Assembly: GCA_030770425.1 (NCBI GenBank)
Contig: JASJFT010000001.1
Span: 434,001 to 498,000 of the forward strand
Length of the DNA: 64,000 bases
Direction: 5' to 3'
DNA from: Darksidea phi
Lineage: Eukaryota; Ascomycota; Dothideomycetes; Pleosporales; Lentitheciaceae
Shown in pieces: positions 47,570-59,588 of the stretch. The position numbers were made by a program, and so were the translations under genes. The number at the start of each line of letters is the position of its first letter. The first letter of the stretch is position 1. A model generated the notes under the pieces. The model was not told the origin of the DNA. It ran no database searches and saw nothing but the letters and a program-made list of their open reading frames with translations.

Positions 47570-48669
47570 TTACTCAACGAACTTCTTGACGTCTGCAGAT
47601 AGTTAGCGATCGCCTTGGCAGCTCGAATGGTTGATAACTTACTATTCAACCACCTAATGTATTCCTTCTGCTCCTTGTGGTCAATGTAGTCGGGGATGAA
47701 GAGTGCCATCCGGGTGTTGATGCCACGCTCTTCGAGATACTTCTCAAGCAGGATCTGGAGGTCCTCATCTAGGTTGCTGAAAGGAGGACCTGTGTACAGA
47801 GTCCGCCTCTGCCAGTCCTTCTCCGCAGTGGCCGGATCAGCCAGATCGCCGGATGGGAAGTACCAGAGATCCTCGATCAGGAAGTCGCCATCCTGGGCGG
47901 TTGCCTCAATGGCAAGCGCGCCCTTGCCAGGTCGTTCTATGCGGATGTTGGCGTGTGCGGGGAAGCCCTGCTGCTGGCCCTCATCGTCGAACTCGTCATC
48001 GAGCTCTTCGCGGTCGGCGGGCGCAACGCGATCCTCGGGCGCGACGCGGATGTTACCGTCACGTGTTGCGCCCTGATTGACTGAGCCTTTGGTGTTGGCT
48101 CCGCCAGACTGTCCATCACTGATGATATCGTCGACCTCGTTCTCGTACTCGGGCTGCTCCTCGCCGGGCACGTTGCTGTTGAGGTCGGCGGTGGTGAAGG
48201 TGACGCGAATCGTCTCGTCGCCAAAAGTTCGGGTCAGGACAACCTCCTGGTGGCCGGGCTTGTCCTCAAGCTTGAAGCTGTCAGCCTTTGGCTTCCTTTG
48301 ATGACAGGTATTGCGGTTACCTCGAAAGCGCTGTTCTCAAGATACTCCTTGATGTTGGCAGATAGATCTTCGTCCTCCTTCAGGTCATCCTCCATGGTGA
48401 TCTCGTTCTGGAGTTTTGCAACGAGCTCCTCCTTGACTATGAACGCGTTAGCAAAACGCACGAAAACTTCACTATAACATCGTACCATCCGATTCTTGTC
48501 TCCGTGCGGCCGAGATGTGGAAAGAAGCTGCAAGACGAGGCATCGACTGTGTCCATGATGATTGGAGTACTGCTGGTCTAAGTAGGGAGAGTTGCGGGCG
48601 GATGGCTTTCGTGGAGAAGCGGGCGGTGGACCGCGGTGCGGAGCGGGCTAGATTCCTGAGAGCAAGCAT
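47570..48669 (-). CDS. MAM33: MAM33/p32 mitochondrial acidic matrix protein, about 321 aa
   Basis: MAM33/p32 is a doughnut-shaped acidic trimer of the mitochondrial matrix tied to ribosome function and respiration. Exons: 48669-48486, 48436-48321, 48285-47643, 47592-47570. The N-terminus MLALRNLARSAPRSTARFST is a clear presequence. The body includes VKEELVAKLQNEITMEDDLK, FKLEDKPGHQEVVLTRTFGD, ETIRVTFTTADLNSNV, a long acidic insert and LLEKYLEERGINTRMALFIP. The last 23-nt exon supplies NNVKKFVE, the expected end. Intron 2 as drawn is only 35 nt (48320-48286, GTAACC...AAAG) and is the one junction I doubt. The family match is otherwise firm. The gene is divergent from the citrate carrier. Confidence 0.9.
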
Positions 48670-49120
48670 TTTGAGGTGAGAAGGTGTATCTCAATGGATG
48701 ATAAGAGGGGAGGAATGTGAGGAATGGAGGATGGAGTAAGTTGCGACGACGATATCTCCCAAATCGTTCGAGGACTTTTCGATGGCCCGTGCGTTGGCAC
48801 GGTACGCATTTCGTCAGACCTCTTGGCGCGAGAGCTCCGCTAAATTTCCATTCACCTCCGCCATCGGTCGTGAAAGCGACTAAGTCCACCGCTACATTTT
48901 GTAGTGTGGAGCTCTAACATTCCGAGCCGAATTTCTTACCGTTACCTAGACCTCCTACCGCCCCAGTCTCCCTCCAAACCTCATTGTGACCATTGCCTCG
49001 CAGAGCATCCCACCAGTCATAGCCTTGAAAGACGCACGCGATACCCGGTCACTCGCTTGCCTCGCGTAGGAAGACTTGCGCATACCGTAGATCAGAAGGA
49101 GACATTTGAATTCGTTCAGC
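48670..49120. other. Divergent promoter of MAM33 and the citrate carrier
   Basis: These 451 bp separate the start codons of two genes for mitochondrial proteins. Only short frames are seen. I cannot point to a convincing shared regulatory motif. Confidence 0.6.
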
Positions 49121-50322
49121 ATGACTTCAACGACATCGGAAAAGAAGAAGGTATTGCGCGCATACGGAAGACGTCACAAACATGTAGTAACTGAGACCGG
49201 GTAGCCGAGCCCCTTGCGCTCAATTATCGCCGGTGCATCTGCAGGAGCTGTAGAAATATGTAAATAGACCTTGCAGCAACCTCAATGGCACATGTTGACA
49301 GTCGGTGGCAGCAATAACATACCCCGCCGAATGTACGCGACCGAACCTCTCCGTACTTGCAACGAGAGCTTTTCTAATGCGTCCATAGTCGCCAAAACCA
49401 GGTCACAACTCAACCGACGATTACCGGACGGAAAGAAGCTGCCATGGCCACCGTTTGGCAAACAATGGTACGCTGGCTGCACCACGCTGATCATCGGAAA
49501 CTCACTGAAGGCTGGAATACGTGCGTAGACCCCGATCCGGCCATTGTGAGCTAGCGTCTGATGAGAGTTAGGGTTTGTCGCGTTCGACATGTATAAAGGC
49601 CTCCTCGCAGATGCCGATGGGAAGGTGTCAGGACCTGCAACCGTCATTGCAGGCTTCGGAGCCGGAGCCACGGAGTCTCTACTCGCCGTAACGCCATTTG
49701 AGAGTATCAAAACTCAACTGATCGACGACCGCAAATCCGCCAATCCACGAATGCGAGGCTTCCTACACGGATCAAGGTTGATAGCACAAGAAAAGGGCAT
49801 AAGGGGTTTCTTCCAAGGCTTCGTTCCTACCACTGCTCGGCAAGCCGCCAACTCTGCGGTGCGCTTCTCGAGTTACACTGCACTCAAGCAAATGGCACAG
49901 TCGTATGTGGCCCCAGGCGAGAAACTGGGCGCCATAAGCACCTTCGGTCTCGGTGGTCTGGCTGGTATAATCACAGTCTACACGACGATGCCCATAGACA
50001 CAGTCAAGACCAGGTACGAGCCGGTCATGCATGAGGTGTTACACATGCTAACAGAATCATATAGAATGCAGTCGATAGAAGCCCGGAGTCTGTACAAGAA
50101 TAGCTTTCAGTGTGCCGCCAAGATCTTCAAGGAAGAAGGGCTCCTTACTTTCTGGTCCGGTGCAATCCCGCGCTTGGGCCGGCTAATTCTAAGCGGGGGT
50201 ATTGTGTTTACTATGTACGCGACCTTCCGTTCTCTCGGCGATGCAAATGCTTACTTTCCTTCAGGTACGAGAAGTCTATGGAGTTCATGGACAAGATCGA
50301 TCCCCATGGGCGTTACATATAA
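49121..50322 (+). CDS. CTP1: Mitochondrial tricarboxylate (citrate) carrier, 295 aa
   Basis: The carrier exchanges citrate across the inner mitochondrial membrane, supplying cytosolic acetyl-CoA for lipid synthesis. Seven exons close in phase: 49121-49150, 49205-49259, 49312-49332, 49389-49520, 49572-50013, 50065-50214, 50265-50322. All three repeats show the carrier signature: PAEFAK (built across the 21-nt exon 3), PFESIK and PIDTVK. Further marks are MTSTTSEKKKPSPLRSIIAG, GASAGAVE, SQLNRRLPDGKKLPWPPFGK, ARQAANSAVRFSSYTALKQM and the ending PHGRYI. The length and the motif spacing match the citrate-carrier subfamily. Single open frames miss the first repeat entirely, so this gene is easily annotated as truncated. 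Confidence 0.92.
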
Positions 50323-51710
50323 CGCCAGGGCCCATTGTCATGTCGGAGTCGCCGATCCTACTCTTAAGCGCCGGGGTCCAGACAAGCAAAGGATGTTTGT
50401 CTCAAGTCTACGCAGATAGAAAATCATGTAAGATACATCTTACCTGTACGCGATGGGGGTATGGGGGCCAAATGTACGTTTAAAGCATATAACCGAAACG
50501 ATCCTGGACAAAGCCCTTGTCAGCGTCATTAAAGCCTGCAAATTATATGGCTCGTGACTCGTGATCTTTTCGAAGGCACGCAGGGTCTGTCCAGTCTCGG
50601 TCAAGACCCACCCATCATACATAGGAAACAGGGAGAAAATTCCAAGAAGATTAGCAAGCGACTCAAGCAAACGATCTGAATAATCGCTGACATCACTCTG
50701 TAGCGCTTCAGGGCACCAGCTGGTGATGTAAGCTCGCGAAGGGGCATGTTTGCCTTTCCCTTTAAGTGTTATCCTACTATGTAATATACCTTGAAAGACA
50801 ATACCGACTTGCCAACTCTAAAACCCTGTCTAACCTCTGCTAACACGATGTCGAAGCTATGTGAACGCACATATATCTGTCTGAGCTATGGCTGAAGCTT
50901 GATCAAGCCACCATTGCACGCAACGGAGGCTTGAATACGGTTGCTAACACTAAAGCGAATCCGAGTGGCAACCACGACCATGAACTTGTGCTGTAAACGC
51001 CTGGTTGCTACCAATGGCCATAACCCCAACTGCATCGTCTGTGTTCAATGTTTTACCCCACACATGATGTACCCACAGCCCAGGGACAAAACATCCTGTC
51101 GCATGTGGTTGGCCTAGTCTCAGAGCCACATCCTGCGACACCCTAAAGCTGGCCCCAATCTTCCAACACAGCAACGGGGTCGGAGAGACTAGACTCCGGA
51201 ACATAAGCCACCACCATGATGTATGAGGCTAACGAACTCTAGATAATCCTCGTGGGCGACATGTACTAGCCGCTCGCAAGCTAACCCAGTTTGAGGACTC
51301 GCTTGCGGGACGAAACCAAACCTCAAGGCGCCCTGTAGATCAAGAGGACGTCGATAAAGCGAACGTATTCCCGAGTTAGCAAAAGCATACGGTGCGGAGG
51401 TCGAGAACGCATTGCAAAACAATTCGCGGGGACCGCTTATCTTTGATCTGTAGCCTGCTGCTCAAGTGCTGACCCTCTTGGCTCCGATCTTCTTTGACCA
51501 TTGCGGACGGAGACAGAATACGAGCTGAACACCACGGAAGAGCGTTGGGAGCACCGTATGCCTAAATATCTGGTGATCTGCAATCTGGGTGCTGACCACT
51601 CTAGAACAAGAATTTCTCACCAAATCTATACGCCCGTAAGAGTGCACCAATTGCACTCGCCGCGTTGCTTGCGTACGTAGTGGCCATAACAGGCGCCAGT
51701 CACTCCGAAA
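50323..51710. other. Intergenic, promoter of the Zn2Cys6 factor
   Basis: I see no supportable gene in this 1.4-kb stretch. Short frames occur on both strands, without coding-like composition. Confidence 0.6.
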
Positions 51711-54636
51711 ATGTCAGATCAACTTCCAACGACACCCACACCCTATGAATCTAAAAGCGGAGCTCCGCCAGCGGCACCGAGCGACAGGAAAGCTCACAAG
51801 GAGCAACCCCGCGTCCGACGTAGGAACCGCTTGATTACCTCCTGCCTGGAATGTCGACGCCGCAAACTCAAGTGCGATAAGCAGCAACCATGCACCAACT
51901 GTACCAGATCCTCCAGCACCTGTGTCTTTATTGCGCAGAACTCGGATCCCCATGCTCAAGCGAAGCTTGCCGAGGTCAAAGAAAAGATGGGCATGTTACA
52001 GAGAACACTAGAAGAAGATATCTCACGGAGAGACAGCACGAAACAATCCTCGAAGTCGCCTCCGGCTTCATATGAGGCCCCTGTGCTTCCAGGCCAAGAC
52101 CTAGAGCACGGTGATGAAGAAGACGAGGAGGACCTGCAGAGTCTCAGACCGAGCAATTTCGGAATACACGATATCACATACCATGAAGATGAAGACAATG
52201 AGGACGACATTGTCGATCTCGGCATCTCAATTGGAAAATTAAGGATAACCGAGAGGATTGGTGGTCTAGTCAGACCGAAGTTCTCTGAAGAGGTACGTTT
52301 AGCAGAATATGAATCGCAAGTATAGTACTGAAGCGCCATGCAGCTCGCGCAAGCCCTCAAAGGCATACCTTCGACAGACACACCGAACCCATTTGCCGGC
52401 CAATCACCAGCGTCATGGATGGCGCCTAGTAGCGAATTCGTAGCCCCGTCCTCGAGCTTCTTCTTCGCACCAGGGGTTGAGAAGACGTCTCTGATGACAT
52501 ATCTTCCATCGAAAAGTCTGGTTGACAAGTTAATGGCAAACTATTGGAAGGTGGTGCATATTATATCACATACGGTCCACCGTCCGACTTTCCAGCGTCA
52601 ATACGAGGCATTCTGGCGGAGCGTGGCCTCTGGTATCGAGCCCCGGATGTCGTTCCAAGCTGTCCTTTTCGCTGCGCTTCTTGCCTCTATTATTTCCATG
52701 TCGGAAGAAAATGTTCTTGCCGAGTTCAGTGTCGACAAGAAATCTCTCGTCGACAACTTCCAGCAAGGGACTGAGGCCGCGTTAGCCAAAGCCAATTTCC
52801 TGCGTACGACAAAGCTGGAAACACTTCAAGCGTTCGTAATGTACCTGGTAAGTTACATTCAAATGAATCAGAGCCTAGTACCTAATCTACTCCATACTAC
52901 CCCATGTATCAGATGACACCCTCCTGCAACCTTCCGACTTGTTCCTTCCATAAATCTATGTATGTTTGACTTACATCAATTTTAGATCCCGCTCTGTCGA
53001 GCCGAAGTCTCTCGCGCACATTCCGCTCTTACCGGTACCTGTATTCGCCTCGCTGAATGCATGGGCTTACACCGCGACCCTACGTCCTACACCACGAACC
53101 CGGTCGAAATCCAGCTCCGGCGGTTGATCTGGTTTCACATCGGCTTCCTCGATATAAGAACCTGTGAATCGACCGGTCCGCGCCCACAAATCCGTCGTGA
53201 TGAGTTCGATACTCAGTTCCCACTGAACGTCGACGATATCAGGTTGCAACAAGCCCTTGAGCGTGGTGAGCAAATCATAGAAGACAGCAAGTATTTCACC
53301 GATATGACTATAACCCGAATGCGATTCGAATGCTACGAGATGCATCGGGTGATGTGGACGGAAAGACCCAAAATGCAACAGACGACCGAGAAAGGAGAAA
53401 GGAAAACAACCGTTACGTCTTTGCTGAGCCGAATACAGGCTTTCAAGGCAGCTATGGAGAAGACTTACCTCCCAATGCTGAGCAAGAACAATCCGCAACA
53501 TGTTGTTGCCATGGAGATGTACAACATCTCAAGTACCCGGTTGTACATCAACGTGCTACATCCGTTTGCGTCCAAGCCGTACAACAAGATGCCAGAACGC
53601 CTCCGTAATATCATGATATCAGCTTGTATCATGATTGTAGAGCACAGCATGAACATCGAGCAACAACCTGCTCTCAAACAATGGTCATGGTATATCGGTG
53701 CCTTGCATCAATACCACGTCGCGCTCCTTCTGGCAACGGAAATGTACGCCACAACGCAGTGCGACCCTGCACGCTTAGACCGCATGTGGCGCTGTCTTGA
53801 CTACAGCTTCGATCTGCCTGCGGACCTCGACCGTCTCGAGAAGATACGCATGCTCTTGAAAGAGCTGTCCGACCGAGTCGGGTCCTATGCAAATATGCGT
53901 CGTATGCGCGCCCCGAAGGATATGGCAAGCCCGGGCATGCTAGGCTTGGCTGCAAGTAGGAGGGGCTCATCGCAGCATTTGCAGGCAGATGTTATAGAGG
54001 GCCGCCATCGAAGCCTTTCCACTCAGTCCAGCAGTAGCGGATATGCCGTCAGCGCGAGCGCACAAACTCAACAACAATATTTGCCCCAACAACAAAAATT
54101 ACCGCTACAACAGCAGCATTGCAATGTGCCATCAATGCTGCCTATAGGTCCCTTTAGCTCGATGCCCCAAGTAGATTGGGGGTCCTTCGATATGCGGACT
54201 AGAAGCCCGCAACCACCATCGGTCGTGCCCAGCACTGATACGACGTACGATTTTGGCAGCTTCGCACCGGCAGCGCCGACAAAATCAGATGCTGATCTTC
54301 TCAATGCCTTTCATGGTGGTGCTGGGAGCGACAGAAGTCATTCTCCGGCAGCGACTGGTTTAGCAGGAGGGAGCGGCGGCAGCGGAGGGGGCGGTTTGGG
54401 CACGAGTCCGATGCAAGCAGTCATCAACGACATTGACTGGGTAAGTACCTTACTATCTCCTGTTCATACATTTAACTATTTCTGTTTCCCATCTGCGACA
54501 TGTGTTCAGTCGCTGACTGTATGTGTCATGCTAGAACGAGTGGGAGAAACTCTTCGGCGGCGCTCAAATGGACCCTGGCGACATTCTCATCCCTCCATTC
54601 ACCTTCCCCTCCTTCGAGCCCGCAGATTTGGCGTAG
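51711..54636 (+). CDS. Zn2Cys6 fungal-specific transcription factor, 880 aa
   Basis: Exons: 51711-52292, 52344-52847, 52986-54440, 54535-54636, all in phase 0. The binuclear zinc cluster is complete: C45-x2-C48-x6-C55-x5-C61-x2-C64-x6-C71, within a basic region (RVRRRNRLITSCLECRRRKL). A short coiled coil follows (AKLAEVKEKMGMLQRTLEED). The middle homology region spans the central part, with VHIISHTVHRPTFQRQYEAF and then TGTCIRLAECMGLHRDPTSY. The C-terminal third is Gln/Ser/Gly-rich, and the last exon gives NEWEKLFGGAQMDPGDILIP and ends FEPADLA. Target genes cannot be read from the sequence, and no pathway cluster flanks it. Confidence 0.92.
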
Positions 54637-55174
54637 TGGAACCAGGAAGGAGCATTGCAGTGAGTAGGCGTGGCAACAAGGATAAAAGTTCTTGGAATTG
54701 GGGAAGCAAGTTAGGCGGCGTTCAATTAGCGCGTTCATATCTATCGGCGTTTTTGTTCGAGTTTTCGTTGGTAGCTTGGTGCTTTGTAATATATAGCTCT
54801 TATACATACACGTAAGTCGGCAAAAGTTCGAGATACCGAAGTAGCTATCAATCGTCAGGCGCACTCCCTATCTATGATGTTCAAGTAGCAGTCGGAAAAA
54901 AGAGCTTCCTTCCTAATTCTCCGCATCTACATTAGGAAAAGAGCTTCTCACCCTGCATATGTCATCATTGCATGCCCCATCAAACTTCATGGAGGGGCAG
55001 CAGTACCCGCTAACGCCAGCATATGCAGCGCAGGTACACATACAGATAAACACTATATGAACGATATTCCTTGGTCAAATACTACCTTGTCTTAAAAATC
55101 GAAGCCTTTGCCTCATTTCCACTCGAATTCCCATCCCTCTACCCCATCCCCCAGCGCGAACCTTTCTCCCCACC
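54637..55174. other. Intergenic
   Basis: These 538 bp hold the 3' region of the Zn2Cys6 gene and the promoter of the next gene. A C/T-rich leader precedes the ATG at 55175. Confidence 0.6.
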
Positions 55175-55944
55175 ATGTCCGACCCAGTAACAGAAATCGC
55201 ATACTTACCCCTAGTTGCGGGCACCGATTTAACCGACGGAGAAGCAAAACAGATATGGGATGAAGTGCTGAAGACGATAGCAGCACAGAAAGGCTACAAG
55301 GCCATGTTCTGGGGCTGTCAAGTCGAGACTCCCGATACCGTACAACTTGTCATCGGTGCGCCCCCTTCTTTTCACAATTCCCCTTACTCCTTCCCCCCGA
55401 CCCTCTCAAAAAAAATTCTCTACAACAATTTTCCTGACCGTATGGGAGTGCAGATTGGGACTCCATCGACTCCCATAAAGCCTTCATGGCCTCCCCAACA
55501 TACCCGCCCTTCCTCGCCCGCCTCAAACCCCTCCTCGCCTCCCCACCCCAACTCTTCCACCTCAAATTCCCTCCCTCCGCACCGTTTTTTATCCCCGGTT
55601 CTGCGCCCACTACGGAATGTATATCGCTCTACTTCAAGCCCGACCACTCCACCGCCGCTTACGACGCCAATTGGCGCTCCTTCATCGAGGCTGCTGGAAA
55701 AGTGCCTAATGAGGTGCAGGGCATTGCCGGCGGATGGGGGGTGGAAGAGCATACACATGAGTCATTGGGCGAGAAGGAGGAAGAGGAAGGGAAAGCGAAG
55801 TTTTTTGGCGGGTTTATTGGGTGGCCGAGTGTTGAGGCTCATATGGAGTTTCGCAAGCAAGAGGCGTTTCCGGGGATTGTTGGGTTTTTGAGGGAGGGGC
55901 CTGCGGGGATTAAGGTGCATCATGTGCATTTTGTGAAGTATTAG
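55175..55944 (+). CDS. Dimeric alpha-beta barrel (ABM-like) protein, 223 aa
   Basis: Exon 1 (55175-55355) and exon 2 (55454-55944) join through a 98-nt intron (GTGCGC...GTGCAG), giving VQLVIDWDSIDSHKAFMASP, the usual strand-helix of an ABM repeat. A second repeat is visible near the end (FFGGFIGWPSVEAHMEFRKQ, then KVHHVHFVKY). Proteins with this fold include monooxygenases, decarboxylases and stress-responsive barrel proteins; no catalytic residue set stands out, so the reaction is unknown. No signal peptide or membrane span is seen, so it is probably cytosolic. It ends 151 bp from the stop codon of the convergent metalloprotease. Confidence 0.75.
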
Positions 55945-56095
55945 AATTTCTATTTTATAAGAGTTCTAGTGCTAAGATGGTCCTACTTTCGGGCCCAACA
56001 CAACAGTATCCCAAACCCGCCCCATATCTGATCTTGGTTGGTGCAGACCAACGGCCAGCCACAGGCGGTCAGAGCTACAGACCAGTCCGTATAGG

Positions 56096-57343
56096 TCACT
56101 CAGAATCGAACTTAACAAGTCCCTTAACCCGAGCATCCCACCAGAGATGCATGCGGTTCGCCTGTCCCCACGTAAACTCCGTCCTACATTCTTCGGCCAT
56201 GTAATCTACCACTCTCGTCAATACACTATAGAGGATAGAAAGCAAACACTCGGAGAAGCCACTTACTCATATGATTGCGCACAGGATCATTTCCAGGCAG
56301 ATCAGGGCAAGTGACTATGTGCTTATCACAGTCGTCCCAGAGCTCCGCGGGCGCAAGGAGATGCCTGGGCGTGTCGTGCACGAAATCGCCTCCGTCAGCG
56401 GGGTCGCAGGTCTCGCTGAAGGTGTGCAGAAGGCCGAGCCAATGGCCGATTTCGTGGACAGCGACCATGCCGGTGAGGTTAGGGGCGAGTGTGTCCCCTA
56501 TGTAGAGTGACGATTAGTGAGCGGGTCTCAAGCAGCTATCGAGAATGACCTTCGATATATACAGTGGCAGTGAAAGGAACAAACTCACACCTAATAATGC
56601 ATCCATCGCCCGTGGGATCCTGAGGGTTGCGCTGTTTATCATCGAAAGCTTCCCATGGCGCCCAGCTGCAAGCCTAACCACACACCAAATTAGCTCTCAG
56701 TGCCCCGTCCACTGTCGGGGAAAGTTGCGGAAATACATACCCCCATGCTAGAAGGAGAGTCCAACGCCTTAACAATATAGATATTAAGCGTCGCCCAATC
56801 GCCCTGTCGCAACATGCGACCCGCCTTCATAATCGAGTCTTCGCCAGCATGCGCACTAGCCAGATCCGCATCCACCATCTTCGTAATACCCTGAAGCTCG
56901 AAGCGGAAGTCAGCCGAAGCGAACGCCTTGTTCAGAGCAAAGAACTGCTGGTCGATAGCTTCTACCTATATGTATTTTATCAGGCCGTGTCCTAAGCTTT
57001 CCCATGATAGAGTACTATGCCGAAAGTCCGGCGTCCAAATTCGCTTAGAGAGTGTATCGAGGCTTTTGCCAAATTACTGTATGTTTCTCGGACGTACTGA
57101 GACCATTCCATCCTCCACTTTATCACTCGCACCAACGACATGGAACCAGACCTTAATGGTCTCCATGTTCCACCACACGCTGTCTGACTGAGCTAGTGCG
57201 AGGCCGGCCATCTGCTGACTTGCATTCAAGAAGCCTTCGCTAGGCTGCAAGCAATCTTGGAAAGGGTTGGCGGGTGGCGATCGAGGGAGGGCTGCAGCGG
57301 CGGCCGTGCTCAGCAGAGCAGTGAATATGACGAGAATATTCAT
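56096..57343 (-). CDS. Secreted M43 (pappalysin-like) metalloprotease, 298 aa
   Basis: Exons: 57343-57098, 56965-56741, 56673-56589, 56497-56267, 56205-56096; phases close throughout. A signal peptide is present (MNILVIFTALLSTAAAAALP). The zinc-binding motif is complete: HEIGHWLGLLH with H200, E201, H204, H210, followed by the M43 Met-turn region NYMAEECRTEFTWGQANRMH. Other family marks are IKVWFHVVGASDK, SWAPWEAFDDKQRNPQDPTG and GDGCIIRWDTLAPNLTGMVA. Cysteines near FSETCDPADGG and DDCDKHIVTCPD are placed as in secreted relatives. The enzyme should act outside the cell on proteins; its substrates are unknown. Short exon 3 (85 nt) and two competing acceptors near 56665-56675 make automatic models unreliable here. 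Confidence 0.9.
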
Positions 57344-58115
57344 GCTGTACTATGAGTCAGGAGCTTGAGGGTTGGCAGGGGAACAGCTCGAAGTCATCAA
57401 GAGTGTGAAAGGTTCCAAGGAGGAAAAGGCTGGGGGGACGGCTGATAAATAGAAGTGAAATTGTGATTTCAATCATCCTTCAGGGTCATCAGAACACTTA
57501 CCGAGGGCATCAAGCTAGGTGCAACATTCACCCACCACTAACGGCAATCGGCATTCTTCTCGTTTGCTGTACCCAATGATGATACTTGCACAGGGCACAG
57601 AGGGCCGGGCGAGGGTGTGACTCTTTGCGGAGCGTGGGCGTTTGTGCCTAGTTCGTGATGTACAGTGCATTGACATGAGTCTGTATACGTGGAACTGGCG
57701 CATGAGTCTGCTGACTATTTTTCCTGGTACTGTGAATGTTCATCTCGCGAGGAACCTATATCTAGCTCCTGGACTTCTGAGGACCTTTGGCGCGCTAGAA
57801 CTATAACATGGGCGAGAACTCGAGATCAAGAGTAAGGTTAGCAGGAGCTTGAGCTTCAACAATACAGGATCGACTTACTTTGGTTCTCAAACCATCCACA
57901 ATAAAAACAATCGACTAAACGTAAGGACAAGGATAGATGTACATCAATTCGATTTTTAGATACCTATCTATGCTCTATCATCTCGCAATGTCCCTTGCAG
58001 CATGCTTCCACGTCACAAAGCTACTAAAAGCCGAAGATGGACACTGCGCAAGAAATCCCCGTGTAAATAACCAAAAGCGGGAAACAATCCATCACGCGCA
58101 GGCGATAGTTTGTTG
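57344..58115. other. Intergenic
   Basis: These 772 bp lie between the metalloprotease start and the ADE12 stop codon. No gene is seen. Confidence 0.6.
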
Positions 58116-59588
58116 TTACCTTGTGATCATATGATCTCTCGCTGGGCCCACACCAATCCACTTGACCTTGATACCGGTGAATTTCTCGATGAATTCAATG
58201 TATTTCCTTGCCTGGCTGGGTAGATCGTAGAAGCTCTTTGCGCCTGTCGTGGGCTTCTTCCAGCCGGGCAGTGTCTCGTAGTGCACGTCGACCTTGGCCA
58301 ACATCTCAGGGTTCGCGGGGAAGCCGTCTAGCCGTTCGCCGTTGTATGAATACGATGTAGCTACTTTGAGCTCTTCGAAGCCGTCCAGAACGTCGAGTTT
58401 CGTAAGATTGATGGCAGTGTAGTCGTTGCAAGCATGCGAGTGCTTGATCACTACTAAATCGAGCCAGCCACAGCGACGCTTGCGTCCGGTGGTCACGCCG
58501 ACTTCATGGCCAACCGACTGCAGTTTTTCGCCAATCTCGTTAAGCTGTTCTGTGGGGAACGGGCCACTGTGAAGCATTAGCGCTGTTCTCCTGGGGTCAT
58601 TGCTAGTGGCTTCTTACGATCCAACGCGGGTGGTGTATGCCTTGACCACACCAATCACCTCCCTCAGCGATCGCCATCCCAATGTGAGGCCTGTGAGAAC
58701 ACCACCAAGGCCGGTGTTCGATGACGTGACGAAGGGATATGTACCGTAGTCAACGTCCAGCATCAGCGCATTGGCGCCTTCAACGAGGATCTTTGAGTTC
58801 TGTTCCTTTGCAGAGGCGAGCAGTGGGACCTGGTCAATGACATAGTCCTGGAGCTTGATACGGAAGTCCTAATTTAACGCATCAGCACGAATCCATTTTC
58901 GAACATATGCCAACCCACCTTAAACTTGGCGATCTCCTCCTCTGGGTCGTACTTCAGCAGGTCTCCAAAGCGCTTCTGGTATCCAAGCACTAGTCGCCGA
59001 AACTTCTGCTCGAAGATTTTCTCGTCGAAGAGGTCACACATGCGGAGGCCGCTGCGGGTCATCTTCGTGCTGTATGTTGGCCCTTTCAGAGTCAATTCTG
59101 AACTTTAGTGTAGCTGTCACGCTAGTTCACTGACCTATGCCTTTCTTCGTGGTACCTGCTCCCAACTGTCAGTCTCTCTGATTTCCAAGCTATCGTGGGA
59201 GCGTCCGACCTATGAAGCCTCCTCCAAGTTCCACTTCCTCCAGCCCATCCACGAGCTGATGGACATCGAAGACCACCTGCGCGCGGTCGGAGATGAATAT
59301 CCTCCCCTCGGTCTTCAAGCCCTTTTTATCCAGCTCCTCCAATTCCTTGAAGAAGGACGGGATGTGCACGACACATCCACTCCCGATGATATTCATGCAC
59401 CCCGGGTTCACGAGGCCGGACGGGAGGATGTGGAAATCGTACGTGACGCCGTTCGTGACGATGGTGTGGCCGGCATTGTTACCGCCCTGCGCGCGGCAGC
59501 AGAGTTGAGAATCGTGAGCGAGGATATCGGCAAGCTTTCCCTTGCCTTCGTCGCCCCATTGGGCTCCGAGGACGACGGTGACGGACAT
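58116..59588 (-). CDS. ADE12: Adenylosuccinate synthetase, 421 aa
   Basis: The enzyme makes adenylosuccinate from IMP, aspartate and GTP, the first committed step to AMP, in the cytosol. Exons: 59588-59210, 59155-59135, 59082-58919, 58868-58618, 58566-58116. Catalytic and GTP-binding residues are present: D13 in [12 protein letters not shown]41 in [10 protein letters not shown], then the block [15 protein letters not shown], which is rebuilt across the 21-nt second exon. Further marks are [41 protein letters not shown] and the ending RDHMITR. Length is close to yeast Ade12 (433 aa). Nearby AG dinucleotides give competing acceptors before the micro-exon, but only one restores the conserved sequence. 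Confidence 0.96.
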
